Shown here: piece after piece, positions 36,581 through 49,008 of the stretch | How the letters are laid out: every line of letters begins with the position of its first letter | Position numbering within the stretch: the stretch's first letter is position 1 | Origin: Mya arenaria | Taxonomy: Eukaryota > Mollusca > Bivalvia > Myida > Myidae | Assembly: GCF_026914265.1 (NCBI RefSeq) | Contig: NC_069136.1 | Location: 23,124,051 to 23,188,050, forward strand | Direction: 5' to 3' | DNA length: 64,000 bases | Position numbers and translations under genes: made by a program | The notes under the pieces: generated by a model | Told to the model about the DNA's origin: nothing | The model's input: the letters and a program-made list of their open reading frames with translations, nothing else | Database searches by the model: none

Positions 36581-36821
36581 TCACAAGGATGTTAGTTGTT
36601 GGTCCAAACGTTTGTTTTCTGCAAGAAAAAAGACGACTCGACATATTGAACTTTTTAAGCGACCCCTTTTAGACCTACCAGAGCAATCGTAACTATTTGT
36701 CAACCTCCGGCATTCTTCGAGATAGACCTCGTAAATAGTAGTAAGGATATGCGAAAATGTGATGAGGCCGTCGGCGATGAACACCATTTGCAATCCGCGG
36801 CTTAAAGAAAGCGCATTTGTA
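36581..36821 (-). CDS. 3'-terminal exon candidate, unrecognised protein
   Basis: On the minus strand a good acceptor (TTTATTACAG) opens a frame reading TNALSLSRGLQMVFIADGLI, TFSHILTTIYEVYLEECRRL and TNSYDCSG, ending ENKRLDQQLTSL then TGA at 36581-36583. A possible 60-nt intron (GTAGGT ... TCTTGCAG, 36619-36678) is a multiple of three, so retained and spliced forms both stay open. No family was recognised and no upstream exon was found. Confidence 0.38.
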
Positions 36822-37264
36822 CTGTAATAAACAACATGGAAATGAATTGTGTTGATAAGGTATATGTGTTTCTTTTAAGGAATACACTAATTATAACATC
36901 AAAGTATGTACGCATTTGAATATTAAGATGTTGTTGTATACCTTAAGCACTCTGATTTCACTTGAAAAATCGTGAGTACACATACAATTTACATGATATA
37001 ATCGAAATGAGTCAAAGATATGCTTAAAATAATACATCGGATTAAATGCTTGTATGAACTAAATGATTTAAAAGTCATAATTTGCTTATTTTTCTGCTTT
37101 TCCTGCCATTTAAACCACAGGATTTTTCGATCTGTAAAAAAGCATGACTTGCATTGTACAGAACTTTGTGCAATGTGGTAGTGGGGTGGGTGTAAACGAG
37201 CCGCCAAGTCAGCTGAATCAGTTGATTGCCATGCATGTCACTGTTTCAGTATAATAGAGTTCGG

Positions 37265-37385
37265 GCTGCGCACGGCACTTTTTTGGTAAACCAGTCCTAT
37301 GGCTTTGGGATGGGGCAAGGTTTGAACTAGCCACCCAGTTAGTTAAATAAATAGAGTACCTTACCAAAGTGCGTGGGATTAAAAA
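37265..37385 (-). repeat. Possible tRNA-derived SINE fragment
   Basis: On the minus strand GTAAGGTACTCTA and TAGTTCAAACCTT resemble decayed polIII A and B boxes about 40 nt apart. No tail or target duplication was identified. Confidence 0.28.
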
Positions 37386-38686
37386 TAAAAAAAGTTGAGT
37401 AAGCTAAGATGGCTGTTATCTTGTCTTCTAATAGTAATTTATCACGGAAGATCATGTTTCACATAGACCTCAATTTTCCTCCTATATAGGCTATTGATAA
37501 ACCCAAACATTGAAAGTTTCTGATGACTACTCAATTGAACATGTCTAATAAACAAAAGCCTTAAACCTTCAATATTTAGTCAGATTACTTAAGCTTTTAA
37601 GCAATGTATTCCAGACCTTCTAACATTCTTTTAATTAAACAACAAAAGAAAATAAATTTGAACAAATATTTATTATTGTTCCAAGCTTTTTGATCACTTT
37701 TCACACATAATAAAACTTTTTTTTTATGTCTGACTCCATTAAATGCAAATAAGTATAATTGCAGTAAATTACAGTTTTGTTAAGATCAACATGTTCCTTT
37801 ATTTTGTTTTAAATATAAGACAAGAAATAACTGAGACATCTGTAAGAAATCAAATGCATTATCGAAAACCAATGATGACACCTCCCAGACTATGCATGTC
37901 ATTAAGTAAACACAAAAACTCCATCTTTTCACTAAAGAATACATCTTAATTTGCAAGTAAATGGCATGACTCTTTGAATAACACAATACATGTTATGTAC
38001 AAACAACAGTTCCACTAAGCTGCCGACCAACTTTGCGGTGATGGTAATTAAAACATTTAATAATTAACAAATCACTCAAAGAAAACTCTAGGCGCGGAAA
38101 CAAAGCAAAAGTTCTTCTTACTTTTAAGGTACATAATATTGTTTGGGCCCGATGCAAATATGCCCAACTAGGCTGAAACATGTCCGTATTATATGAGCCA
38201 AACGACTCAACATAAAAATTACCCAACGGCTAAACCAATCGGAGAAAGCCATATACTTTTCGTACGATCAGAAAAGTTTGAATGCTCCGTATACCATTAG
38301 AGGCTATGAAAATACCGACACTTTTTAAAAAAGCATGTTTCCAAAATATCTTGACGTACATACTATCAATCTATGTACAGTCAGACGTACTTGTGTTCTT
38401 AATATTTATCACTGAACACTGGAGATTTTTACTACCTCTGCAAATGTCAAATGGAAATCCAACCCGCTAAAAATAAATGACATTTCATTAAGTTCCTCAG
38501 ACCCCTTTAAAACCGTTCCTCCGTAACAGTAAGAGAACTTGAAGTAACATTTTAATGATAAAGAATGGGGGGAGTTAAAGAGCCCCTATTTATTCATTAA
38601 AATATTACTTCAGGTCATCTTACTGTCTAAGGATACTTACCATTATTGGCTGACGCAGGGAGTGGGCAATAGGCGGATTAATAAGG
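37386..38686. other. No gene recognised
   Basis: Only short open frames without splice or motif support were found. Confidence 0.4.
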
Positions 38687-38694
38687 TATAAAAG
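38687..38694 (+). promoter_or_regulatory. TATA box candidate
   Basis: TATAAAAG lies 217 nt upstream of the ATG at 38911, so transcription could start near 38715. This supports the small first-exon call that follows. Confidence 0.35.
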
Positions 38695-38910
38695 TATGAC
38701 TTACACAAAAATCAGTGGTACTAGTAAGCATATCATTCTGTAATTGTCGTTCATATTGCATTGTTGTTTGAACTTCTTCTTTCTTGGTCACGATGGACTT
38801 TTTTTTATAAACCATTTTAATTCCCAAGGTCAATTCTGTTAAATAAAGGCCGAGGTGCTGAGAATCCCACGCGAGTGTAACATTTATAACACCAACCGGT
38901 TAATAGCGTT

Positions 38911-38994
38911 ATGTCAGGGGAACAGTACGAAGTGCCAGAGAAAGTATTTCTGTCGTTTCTAAAATTATCAAGATACGAAGAGAACATTTTAAAG
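38911..38994 (+). CDS. First-exon candidate, unrecognised protein
   Basis: ATG at 38911 opens 28 codons reading MSGEQYEVPEKVFLSFLKLS then RYEENILK, ended by GTACTG in phase 0. The charged, helix-like composition looks coding. A possible next exon at 39253 (after TTTTTTTTAG) reads NSKLEHKCYHACYILPSYDQ and stops, which would make a 49-residue product; that join is speculative. Confidence 0.35.
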
Positions 38995-39319
38995 GTACTG
39001 TTCTTATCTTTTTTGAATTATGTCTGAAAGCAAACATTTAAATTTGAACTTATACCGATGGTTCCAATGTATACAAGCGTGTCTGTCATATCGTTGTTGA
39101 GAGTAATATGCAAGGAACCGAATGTCGAACTCCTTACAAACACAAAGACTATAATAATGTTACGAATATTCATCTTCTTAATGGAAACAATGTTATCGAT
39201 CGATTTAAATATTGAGTGCAATCAACCAGCCCATAATTTTTATTTTTTTTAGAATTCAAAGTTAGAACACAAATGTTATCATGCATGTTACATTCTACCC
39301 AGTTATGACCAAAGATAGA

Positions 39320-42300
39320 GGTAAATTTAATGATGCACTCTTACTCCAAAATAAGAATTTACCACAATTAATAAGTTTGTTTTAATATTCCAAAAAGGCT
39401 GAATAAATGGTTAATATGAAGGATACTGAGTTTTAATTTAAAAGAAAGGTGCATAAAACACGGTATTTCTACCTTTTGGGACTATAGTAGACCACGGTAA
39501 ATCTTTTAGCATTCACCAATCATTTATTATTTTTGCGCTTTCTGCTATTAAATTCTCGGTCACAGTCTTGTTATCAGTAATTAATATTTTCCATAAATAC
39601 ATTTTTTAGTAAGTAGTTCAACGTTTATCAGTCAAATTTGAAGTTTGTTATACAAGTGTATGTATTGACTTTGAATAAGAGTGCCACTTTAAACATAACG
39701 TGTAAACAGTATATATGAATATGAGAAAAACGATAAAAGTTTTCTTATACGACTATACCAAAGCAGAGCTATTGAAAAAAGGGCCTTTTACAGACGTAAG
39801 AAACTGTTTCTCTAGGACGAACAGCTATTTTAAAGAAAAACTCGTACTGTATCTATTCTAATCGGATGATGCATAGAGTAGTAAGCGACGCTGTTTTTCG
39901 ATACTACATCTTGTTTCCGGTAAACGTCATTTCGGTTTGGGTCGGCAAAATCACTTATAATTTACGACAAGATCCTAAAATCGTATGAATTCTTTATGCA
40001 CGTTAAAATGTAAATTATACATAATCCAGCGACAAATTAATTAAAAGCTTTAGGATCACTTTACTCATATCGAACGTGGTTGACATAGATAAAATCTGAA
40101 TGAACACTATATATGCTATTTAAGAGCTCATGAACACAGTATGCATATAGGATCTTTATCTTCTTGTCAGCCTATTTTTATAACATGTATTTTCAAGAAA
40201 AAAAGCAAATAGTTTAAACCTGCCATAGTGACGAGCCGAATATCACAAAGATATCCTATTTTTGCGCTTCGTGCAGCTATAAAGGACCCTGAATAATTAA
40301 AACCACAGATACATCCGGTCGTTTTAATTCAGTTTATAAGTATAACACATACTTAAATTATATCGGATAAATATGATATCTAAAAGCTATACTTTACACG
40401 AAATTTGCTTTGTTTTAAATTGTGACGTCATATCAGGTAAGATGACCTCATTTCTTGTTCTAAGTTCATGACGTCATTTCCTGTTTAAATACATTAGTAC
40501 TTAAATAACGTCTTTATAATGTTTTTCACGAAATCAAGACGAAATACCACGCATTCCCACGCATTCCTCTTAAGGTTTAGATGAATAATGTACTGCATTC
40601 AAATAAATCTTAATCATTAAATTACAAAATGAGAGTTGAATGTATGACTCGCTTGAATATTGCCGATTTAGTAATATTAAGTTGCCAATGAATTTGTTTA
40701 CAAACATGCTTAGTGATATTTTAACTGACCAATAGAAATAGAGCAATGCAGTATTACAGATATACACGTTATGGCAATATTAAAACGAGAACAAGGTGTA
40801 CCTTGTGATAATAATTTTTATTTGAAAATAAGGTCAAATGTTAATAAATATAACATTGGAATTTCATTTTCTAAGAAACAAAATTTCTCTGAAATTATGT
40901 TGTTGTACTGATGTTATTAAATTTAAAATTCTACAACATGTTGAAAGAGTCATGTGCAATTACTGCCATCATGAATACAAAATGGTACATGAGCAGTAGC
41001 GTGCCCGTCTCATCTCCTGTCGACATCACAGATTTTGGTTAATTTCATGCCCCAGATTGGCACACGGAGAGAAACATTTTTTGGTGATTATCCTTAGAAA
41101 TGTCAGCTTTTTCGAGTGCCTAATTTTCTTTATTGAAACCTCTGTCATTTGTTGAAAAGATTATTCAATATTCATTCCAAAATTGTGAATTAATGGGAAA
41201 TGCTTATCGCTAACCAGCTTTTTACAACGACGGCCGCTAGGAAAATCTGGCAAGGGAACTGCACATAGACTGTTATTATGAGCAAAGATGCAATAATTAA
41301 AGACATAGGCCGGATTGTTCAGAACTGTGTTAAAGTTAACAATGGAATTAACGAAATCGTTGTTAACTTTTAAAATTGAAATATATGTCATGATGTGTTC
41401 ATATATTTTAATTAAACAAGTGCAGCTGAAACAGTTGTCTCAACTCTTGCTAGGAAAACTGCAATTCATAAGTGTTTTTTTATATCTGTGAAACATACAG
41501 AGCAATATTTATTTGAAAGTTAACAATGATGTGGTTAATACCATTGACAGCCATTGTTAACTTTAACAAACGTCTGAACACTCGCCCTATAATTTGATAA
41601 TAAGTTACTGTTGCAACGGTTGCTTTGAAAAAGAAACTCCTCACAAAGCACACCCTCTCTAAAATAATCTGAATACGTTTGCTCTATTTGAGAGGTTTTT
41701 ATTTAATTTGTTAGTGACACACCCTTTCGGGCTCAGGCAAATACAGCTAATAACTAGGCCAATATGAAATCACCTACTTAATAACATTATTGTATGGCAT
41801 ATTTTACTGACGACTCCCATAATTGACCTTTACCTTGAAATTCCACGGGAGTTATATGTATACAAGAAAATAAATGCGCCGGACAAAGAAATAACAACAA
41901 ATGTGTAATATTATGAGTTGCCACCTTAAGCGATGAGATCGCTATCAATATTGATTTAATAACACAGACAGGTTATTTCTTTATTCTTAAAGAAGAGTAC
42001 TATGTCTACACGGTTTCGTCTGAAATGCTCAAAAGTTTTTATAAGAATTGACTAAGTGAAAAAAGTTTCATACCTGGAGGCACAATAATTTAATTTGTTA
42101 ATTTGATTTTCATAGACACAATCAGTATGAACAACTTTCATGAAACATGGTTCAAATTTAAAATGTTTCATATTGTTATAGCTTGTTTGTAACTGACCTT
42201 GTCATCTACTTTTAAACCTTACATTGTCTGAAACTTGACCAACGTTTTATTCCGATACACTACTAAGTTGCATGACAGTCGTTTAGAAAACTATTCTGCT

Positions 42301-42750
42301 GGAGTATTTAAACCACAATTCTGACTACGGACAAAAATCATTGTTTTAGAGAAAATGATGCGTTTTACCCCATCGTGAAAGGGCTCGGCCCAACTTCCAA
42401 ATGTAGTAAAGAAATCACTGCAATGTTAAAACTCAATACTTCACCGAAACACCAACATGAAAGAAGTTTTATGTTTCTTGACGACGGACAAAAGACATGC
42501 CCTATAACTATACATTCTGAACAATACTTACTTTTAATGTGCAATAGCTCAACAAGCACAAATCAGTCACGTTTTTGCAATTTTCTTTAATAACTCTGGC
42601 AAGAATACGGTTTATATACCGACTCACAGATCTTTGACACTACTTTTGAGTATGCAAACCGGCCGGGCCCGGCATGCTCTTTTCAGCTCTTTACGCGGAC
42701 GGGAACCGGTCACGAGGTAAACATGTACTAAGCTGAATCATCTATTATGA
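39320..42750. other. AT-rich stretch, no gene supported
   Basis: No domain, splice-consistent exon or recognised repeat was found. An open frame at 42375-42590 is open on both strands and is not convincing. Confidence 0.4.
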
Positions 42751-42842
42751 CAGGTCTTCATAGTCTTGCTCGTGGTACGAAAACATTACTGCAATTTTAT
42801 TCTTGTAAGTTTCTATTAATGATGTTTTTCAAAAAAGGTTAG

Positions 42843-43452
42843 CGATACGGAGCTTGCTCAGAAGCTGGTGTAATTCACCCGCAATTCTATGTCAGAGGAA
42901 CATCGTGTTATTCGTCAAATCCGGATTCTTTTTACCATAAAGGTATGATACATAATTTATGCATATATACAATAGTTGTCAATAAATTGCATACTCTTCC
43001 GTATGTACGTAATGAAAATCTAAAGAGATTATGAAGGAATTAAGTTGATTATGCAATAATGTTTGTAAATTAAATTAATAGTGCGCATGTATAATATGCC
43101 CTGTGTCACATTGATATGAATATTTTTTCATATGTTAATAGATAAGTGATTTGATATTGGCCCTGTTATTTGTCCGAGGGATGTCGTATTGACACGAGGC
43201 CGAAATAACTACATGCACTTAAATTACTTGCTTTTGTACAAATATCAACAACTATCTTCTAAATACAAAATAATTGAGATAAGATCATAATAAAGAAAAA
43301 GAGTTATGCAATTGAATTGAATCGAAATATCCAAAATACTAGCGGTACCGATGGTTTGTCTTAAGCTATTGGTAAATCACGGGTGGGAAACAGTGGCTCC
43401 AGCTCTTTTAGGAGCTGTGTATAAAAAAGAGCCAATGACACTTCCGAGCTAG
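42843..43452 (+). CDS. Two-exon candidate for the C-terminus of an unrecognised protein
   Basis: The exon at 42843-42942 reads RYGACSEAGVIHPQFYVRGT then SCYSSNPDSFYHK, followed by GTATGA. The exon at 43394-43452 after GGGAAACAG reads APALLGAVYKKEPMTLPS and TAG. The one-base overhang joins in phase as a valine. A preceding exon is not secure: an open block at 42754-42804 ends in a perfect GTAAGT but would leave only a 38-nt intron. The function is unknown. Confidence 0.33.
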
Positions 43453-43759
43453 AGCAAAAGAACGGATATCATCGTAAAACGTAAGTATGACTCCTTATTT
43501 TATCTAATATCACAATTATGAGGGTTTATTTGAGAAATCGGGGAATGCACTGCCATATAAATATGTTTAATCTTCACACGTATTTCGGTTATTTTGTAAA
43601 CATATTGTTTATGAAGTTATAAAACCGATTCTCCCATCAAACACATGCATGTTTACAAACGAAAGTAGAACATTTTCACCAATTTTCAGCTGAATTTCAA
43701 TCAAGATGCTTACATTTAAAACAAACCGCAAAATGAAAAGGGAAAACGCAACTTTCCCT

Positions 43760-46180
43760 TTTCAGCATGGTAACATTTTTATTCAACAGAAACCCTTTGT
43801 AATGTCCTCAAAGCATTTCTGTAGGATTAGAAATATCTTTGGGAATATTACCAAACACTTCATAGTATAGTATTGAAGAGTTATAGTGTGGTTTTCAACA
43901 TTTCTGGTAATATTCCCAAAAGTATCCATAGTATGCCAGGTTTTCTGGGAATATTACCAATTTGATCTTGAAAATTTGGTAACATTACCAAAACATTTTG
44001 AAAATATTTCCAAACACTTTGTAGTATAGTATTGAAAGTTGTGGTGGGGGTTTCAACATTTGTGGGAACATTCCCAAAATAATCGATACTATGCCGAGAG
44101 ATTTTCTAAAATATTATTCAACTATGAAAAGTCACACATATTTGGTAATATTCCCAAAACAAATGATGAACATTTTCTGCTAGGATTCTGAATTTAATGT
44201 CCAGGTTTTCTGGGAATATTACCAATTTGATCTTGAAATATTTGGTAACATTACCAAAACATTTTGAAAATATTTCCAAACACTTTGTAGTATAGTATTG
44301 AAAGTTGTGGTGGGGGTTTCAACATTTGTGGGAACATTCCCAAAATAATCGATACTATAGCCGAGAGATTTTCTAAAATATTCTTCAACTATGAAAAGTC
44401 ACTAAATATTTGGTAATATTCCCCCAAAAAATGATGAACATTTTCTGCTAGGATTCTGAATTTAATGTCCAGGTTTTCTGGGAATATTACCAATTTGATC
44501 TTGAAAATTTGGTAACATTACCAAAACATTTTGAAAATATTTCCAAACACTTTGTAGTATAGTATTGAAAGTTAGTGGTGGGGGTTTCAACTATTTGTGG
44601 GAACATTCCCAAAATAATCCATACTATGCCGAGAGATTTTCTAAAATATTCTTCAACTATGAAAAGTCACAAATATTTGGTAATATTCCGCCAAAAAATG
44701 ATGAACATTTTCTGCTAGGGATCTGAATGTAATGTCCAGGTTTTCTGGGAATATTACCAATTTGATCTTGAAAATTTGGTATCATTACCAAAACATTTTG
44801 AAAATATTTCCAAACACTTTGTAATATAGTATTGAAGAGTTATGGTGGGGGTCTCAACATTTGTGGGAACATTCCCAAAATAATCCATACTATGCCGGGA
44901 TATTTTCTAAAATATTCTTCAACTATGAAGTCACAAATATTTGGTAATATTCCCAAAATAAGTAATGAACATTTTCTGCTAGGATTCTGAATGTAATGTC
45001 CAGGTTTTCTGGGAATATTACCAATTTGATCTTGAAAATTTGGTAACATTACCAAAACATTTTGAAAATATTTCCAAACACTTTGTAATATAGTATTGAA
45101 GAGTGATGGTGTATTTTTACCATTTCTGGTAATATTCCCAAAAGTATCCATAGTATGTTGAGAGGTTTTCTAAAACTTAATAAAAACTAGGGGTTGTCAC
45201 AAATATTTGGTAATTTTTTGAATTATGAACATTTTCGTCTAACATTCTAAAATTCGTCTTGGAAATAACGTCCAGGTTTTCTGGGAATATTACCAAAGTT
45301 AATCTTGAAATTTCTGGTAACATTACCAATACCTTTCGGGAATATTATCAAACATTTCATAGTATAGTATTTAAAGTTATAGTGGGGTTTTAACATTTTT
45401 GGGAACATTCCCAAAACTATCGATATTATGTCCAGAGATTTTAAAAATATTCTTCAACTATGAAAAGTCACAAATATTTGGTAATATTCCCAAAATAAAT
45501 GATAAACATTTTCTGCTAGGATTCTGAATAAAATGTCCAGGTTTTCTGGGAATATTACCAATTTGATCGTGATATTTGGTAACATTACCAAAATTATTTG
45601 AGAATATTACCAGATGAACTGAAACAAACTAATTCAACAAAAAGCCTTTGAAAACTCCACAAATAGTTTTCTGTAGGACCAAACAGTTCATAGTATAGTA
45701 TTGAAAACTGGGGCTTTTCAACATTTTTGAGAACATTCCCAAAATAATCCATATTATGCCGAGAGATTTTCTATATCATTCTTAAACTAGGAATAGTCAC
45801 AAATATTTGGTAATATTCCCAAAATGAATTACGAACATTTTCCGTTATCGTTCTCAAATTCATCCGTGAATACAATTATATTATCTTGAAATATTTGGTA
45901 ACATTACCAAAACTTTTTTGGGCATATCAAAAGATGAATTGAAATAAAATAATCCAAAAGAAAAAGCTCCACGTGGGCTGCTGTAGGACATGAAACATTC
46001 TGGGAATATTACCAAAATCTTCATTGCATAGTATTAAAATTAACAGCAGGTTTTCAGCATGTTTGTAATATTCCCAGAATAATCTATAGTATGACTAAAA
46101 TTGTTCTAAACATTTCTAAAACATGCAATATTCGCAAATGTTTGATAATATTTCCAATAAAAATATAAACATTTTATAAT
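43760..46180. repeat. Satellite of 265-bp monomers
   Basis: CCAGGTTTTCTGGGAATATT recurs at about 43936, 44201, 44469, 44736, 45000, 45272 and 45537, a spacing of 264-272 bp. Monomers are most alike in the middle and decay on both sides. Each contains several 12-bp cores of the type GGGAATATTACC, GGTAACATTACC, GGGAACATTCCC and GGTAATATTCCC, which are palindromic or complementary to one another. Open frames here are by-products of the repeat. Confidence 0.92.
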
Positions 46181-46420
46181 AAGAGATGTTTGTCAAACAT
46201 TAATCCCCACCACCCCCTGAGCGCCATGTTGTCAGGATTATTTGAACAATCGAAATATGCATGGACTTAAATGACAGCTGATTGGTCATTGCCATTGGAT
46301 GACTTTAAGGCAGTTTAAAGATTATGACCATTCAAAGTGTGAGGATAGTAGACATAGTGTTCAATCGTGTTCAGATGATAACAGATATTTGCAGATAAAA
46401 TGTGTCCTCTTAGAAGGGAA
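46181..46420. repeat. Dispersed repeat candidate starting with a small palindrome
   Basis: ATGTTTGTCAAACAT is a perfect inverted motif. The block that follows (CCCCCTGAGCGCCATGTTGT, CAGGATTATTTGAACAATCG, GCATGGACTTAAATGACAGC) looks to me like a bivalve dispersed repeat. No second copy is in the window. Confidence 0.33.
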
Positions 46421-46944
46421 TAAGTAAATACGACAACATTTTAATTGGCGAATATGAGATTATGACCATGACGTTTGACTCTTATAAGTGTTGATTGATA
46501 GAACGACATAGATTACATATTCCTGGTTGTTTAAACCTACTAGAATGTTATTTCAGTATTACAGGTATGTCTCTTGCAATTTTACAATTTGACAATAATT
46601 ATTTTAAATACAAGTGTGGACTTTCGCATATTATGATTTAAAAAAAAACACAGAAAAGAACAGAACAGACGTTTATAAGTCATATACATCAGAACATCGT
46701 CTAAACACATACACTTAGGTTTTTGATATCAAATGCTTGTACATAGGTTAGTGCTATGGTTAAAGACACAAATATGTTGACGTAAAGGCAGCAGTATCAG
46801 AGGATGAACTAAATTAATAATATAATAATAATAATTATTAGGAATAACATTACGAATACATACTGATTCTTTAACATAATCGCAGAGCTTAACCAGCTCA
46901 CTATTTATTGACAGAGTTAAATATATTTCTGGGAATATTACCAA

Positions 46945-47592
46945 CTAAATCTTGAAAGGTTTGGTAACATAACCAAAACAATTCGGGGATTCTTCAAACT
47001 TTTCCAACATCCAGTCAACTCTAGCAGTTGAAATCCTTCGTCTATACTTTTTCTCTAGCCCTGATGATCTGGCTCTGGGATACATTGCTATGAAAACATC
47101 ATCTCCTACATGGCTGTAGACGTTGCACTTCCCCTGTTTTCTTAAGCTTTAATAACCTCCGAACTGGTCTGCCTTTTCCTGTTTTACTTGTCTGAAAAAT
47201 AATTATAATTGATAAAACATTATCTATGAACTTTTTTTACAAGCAATTAAAATTTAACACGGTGCATAAATATGAACTGGTCTGCCTTTCCTGTTTTACT
47301 TGTCTGAAAAATAATTATAATTGATAACATATCTATGAACTGTTTTTTTAAGCAATTAAAATTTAACACGGTGCATAAATATGATCTATTTGTTTATTGT
47401 TCTTTATTATTTAAAAATAATACATGACTTTATGGGGTAACTTAATTGTAAAAATGTACAGTCTTCTGCAGCAAATTTTCCCATTTTTGCAGGCAGTTGA
47501 ATACATACATGTATGGGTTTCTTTGGTGTTGATGTATGAAGTGGCTGTGTGAGTTCCTCTGGACTAACAACAGCCAATGGTTCATCGGACTC
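46945..47592 (-). pseudogene. Two-exon coding fragment running into satellite-like sequence
   Basis: On the minus strand, exon 47509-47592 (after TTTAATTCAG, before GTATGT) reads ESDEPLAVVSPEELTQPLHT then STPKKPIH in phase 0. Exon 46945-47191 starts TSKTGKGRPVRRLLKLKK and goes on, after a one-base slip in an A run near 47137, as GKCNVYSHVGDDVFIAMYPR, EKKYRRRISTARVDWMLEKF and GYVTKPFKI then TAG. The last ten codons lie in sequence like the 265-bp satellite monomer. The family was not recognised; it may be a transposon-encoded protein. Confidence 0.4.
47161..47384. repeat. Tandem duplication of about 112 bp
   Basis: Two copies of GAACTGGTCTGCCTTT...ACGGTGCATAAATATGA start at 47161 and 47274 with few differences. 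The unit includes the 5' edge and acceptor of the minus-strand exon described above, so the upstream copy is a duplicate acceptor. Confidence 0.85.
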
Positions 47593-47599
47593 CTGAATT

Positions 47600-48955
47600 A
47601 AACCGTCATTTTAGTATTGTATCATGACTTTTTTCCAGTTTTACTTCTTTATGTGCAAAATTAAATATAATGTCAAGAGTTTGTGCCTTCCAAACTTATC
47701 ATTCTAATAAAGGTTACACAGGGTCACTGCTTATCAACATTTCTGTGATAATGATCTGAAGCAACATATAAGACACAGTCTTATAAATACTCCTTGACTG
47801 CCCAGCTGGTATTCAATTCCAATGCACATGTTTCAAACGAGCTGTACATCTTATTTTTAACTTTTTTGTCGTTCATTAAATTTCATTTGATTCAGTTAAC
47901 TTGAACTTTTAAGTTGAAGAATTAATTTTGTTGTATACCATTATACTTACATAAACAGTTTCGAATGATCTCTATTTGTGGGATATTATATATTTTTAAT
48001 AATAAGAGCTATCACTAAATTTCATGAATATCCCCACACGCCCAAGTCAACTCATTTTAAATACGACCTCGTATGACAAAATTGAAGACCGAACACAAGC
48101 TATCGCCAGTTAGGCTGATGAAGAAATCATACGAAAAAAATGACTTAGATGTCCCTTTATCAATTTCAAGAACTGTAAAGAAAACATTGTGATTTCAGTT
48201 TTAACTTTTAATTAATCAATTAGTGTAGGCCAATTCTCTATGTATGCAAATATTTACCCAATTCTCAAGATCATATTGATACGTGCACTAACTCACCACA
48301 AGCTTAACACTGCAGTATCAGTCAAAACAAAGATCATCTGGGTAATACACACATTCAACAGCCCAGCAGGATGGCCCACTAAGTGGTAATTAATTGACTG
48401 GTAGAATTTCATGGTGATTTCATGGACTGATTAGCCTTTTTCTCAAAATGAGGAGTAAATGGGAGGCAATTTCTCTGAATTGTAGAGCGCAATGGACTTA
48501 GTTTAATGCCACAAGCTAATTTTTATTTTTCGCCAACTACCTTAGGATAACGGCAATCTACATGCCAATGGTACTTACTAAAATATTAAAATTCTAACCC
48601 TTGTAGAAAATTAGTTTTCAGTTTAACCGCACAAAGGCATATATTTATAAACCTATTGACCACTATACACGAGGTTATGAACACTTGCAGTCCTACAGTT
48701 AATGCCGCTACTGAGCATCAAGCTTATGCTCGGGATTATCAGTGGAACTAATCTAACACAACTGTTAACTGACCACTTGACCCTTTCCCTGCTGGGAGCT
48801 GTTTGCCTGACTAATTTGAGAGTTATAGTTGTTCTTGTCTTAAGATTTGGGCCATTTTATGTTAGGAGGTTTTTCTTGGTATTTCAACTTTCGCTATCTT
48901 GATTATTAAAATAATATTATTATCGAATGCTTTTGTATAAAATTTGTATATCATA
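47600..48955. other. No gene recognised
   Basis: Open frames such as 48702-48902 have no support from motifs or splice sites. Confidence 0.4.

Positions 48956-48956
<1 letters not shown>

Positions 48957-49004
<48 letters not shown>
48957..49004. repeat. (TTA)n microsatellite
   Basis: About 16 uninterrupted TTA units. Confidence 0.95.

Positions 49005-49008
<4 letters not shown>

Noticed and set aside
42375-42590. 71-codon plus-strand frame ending in a stop
   Set aside because: The same stretch is open on the minus strand too, and neither reading shows a motif or splice context.
44840-45151. 103-codon minus-strand frame
   Set aside because: It lies wholly within satellite monomers, and its phase is not kept in neighbouring monomers.
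43936-45800. CRISPR-like array, because of regular spacing
   Set aside because: The whole 265-bp monomer is repeated with no unique spacers, and the genome is eukaryotic. It is a satellite.
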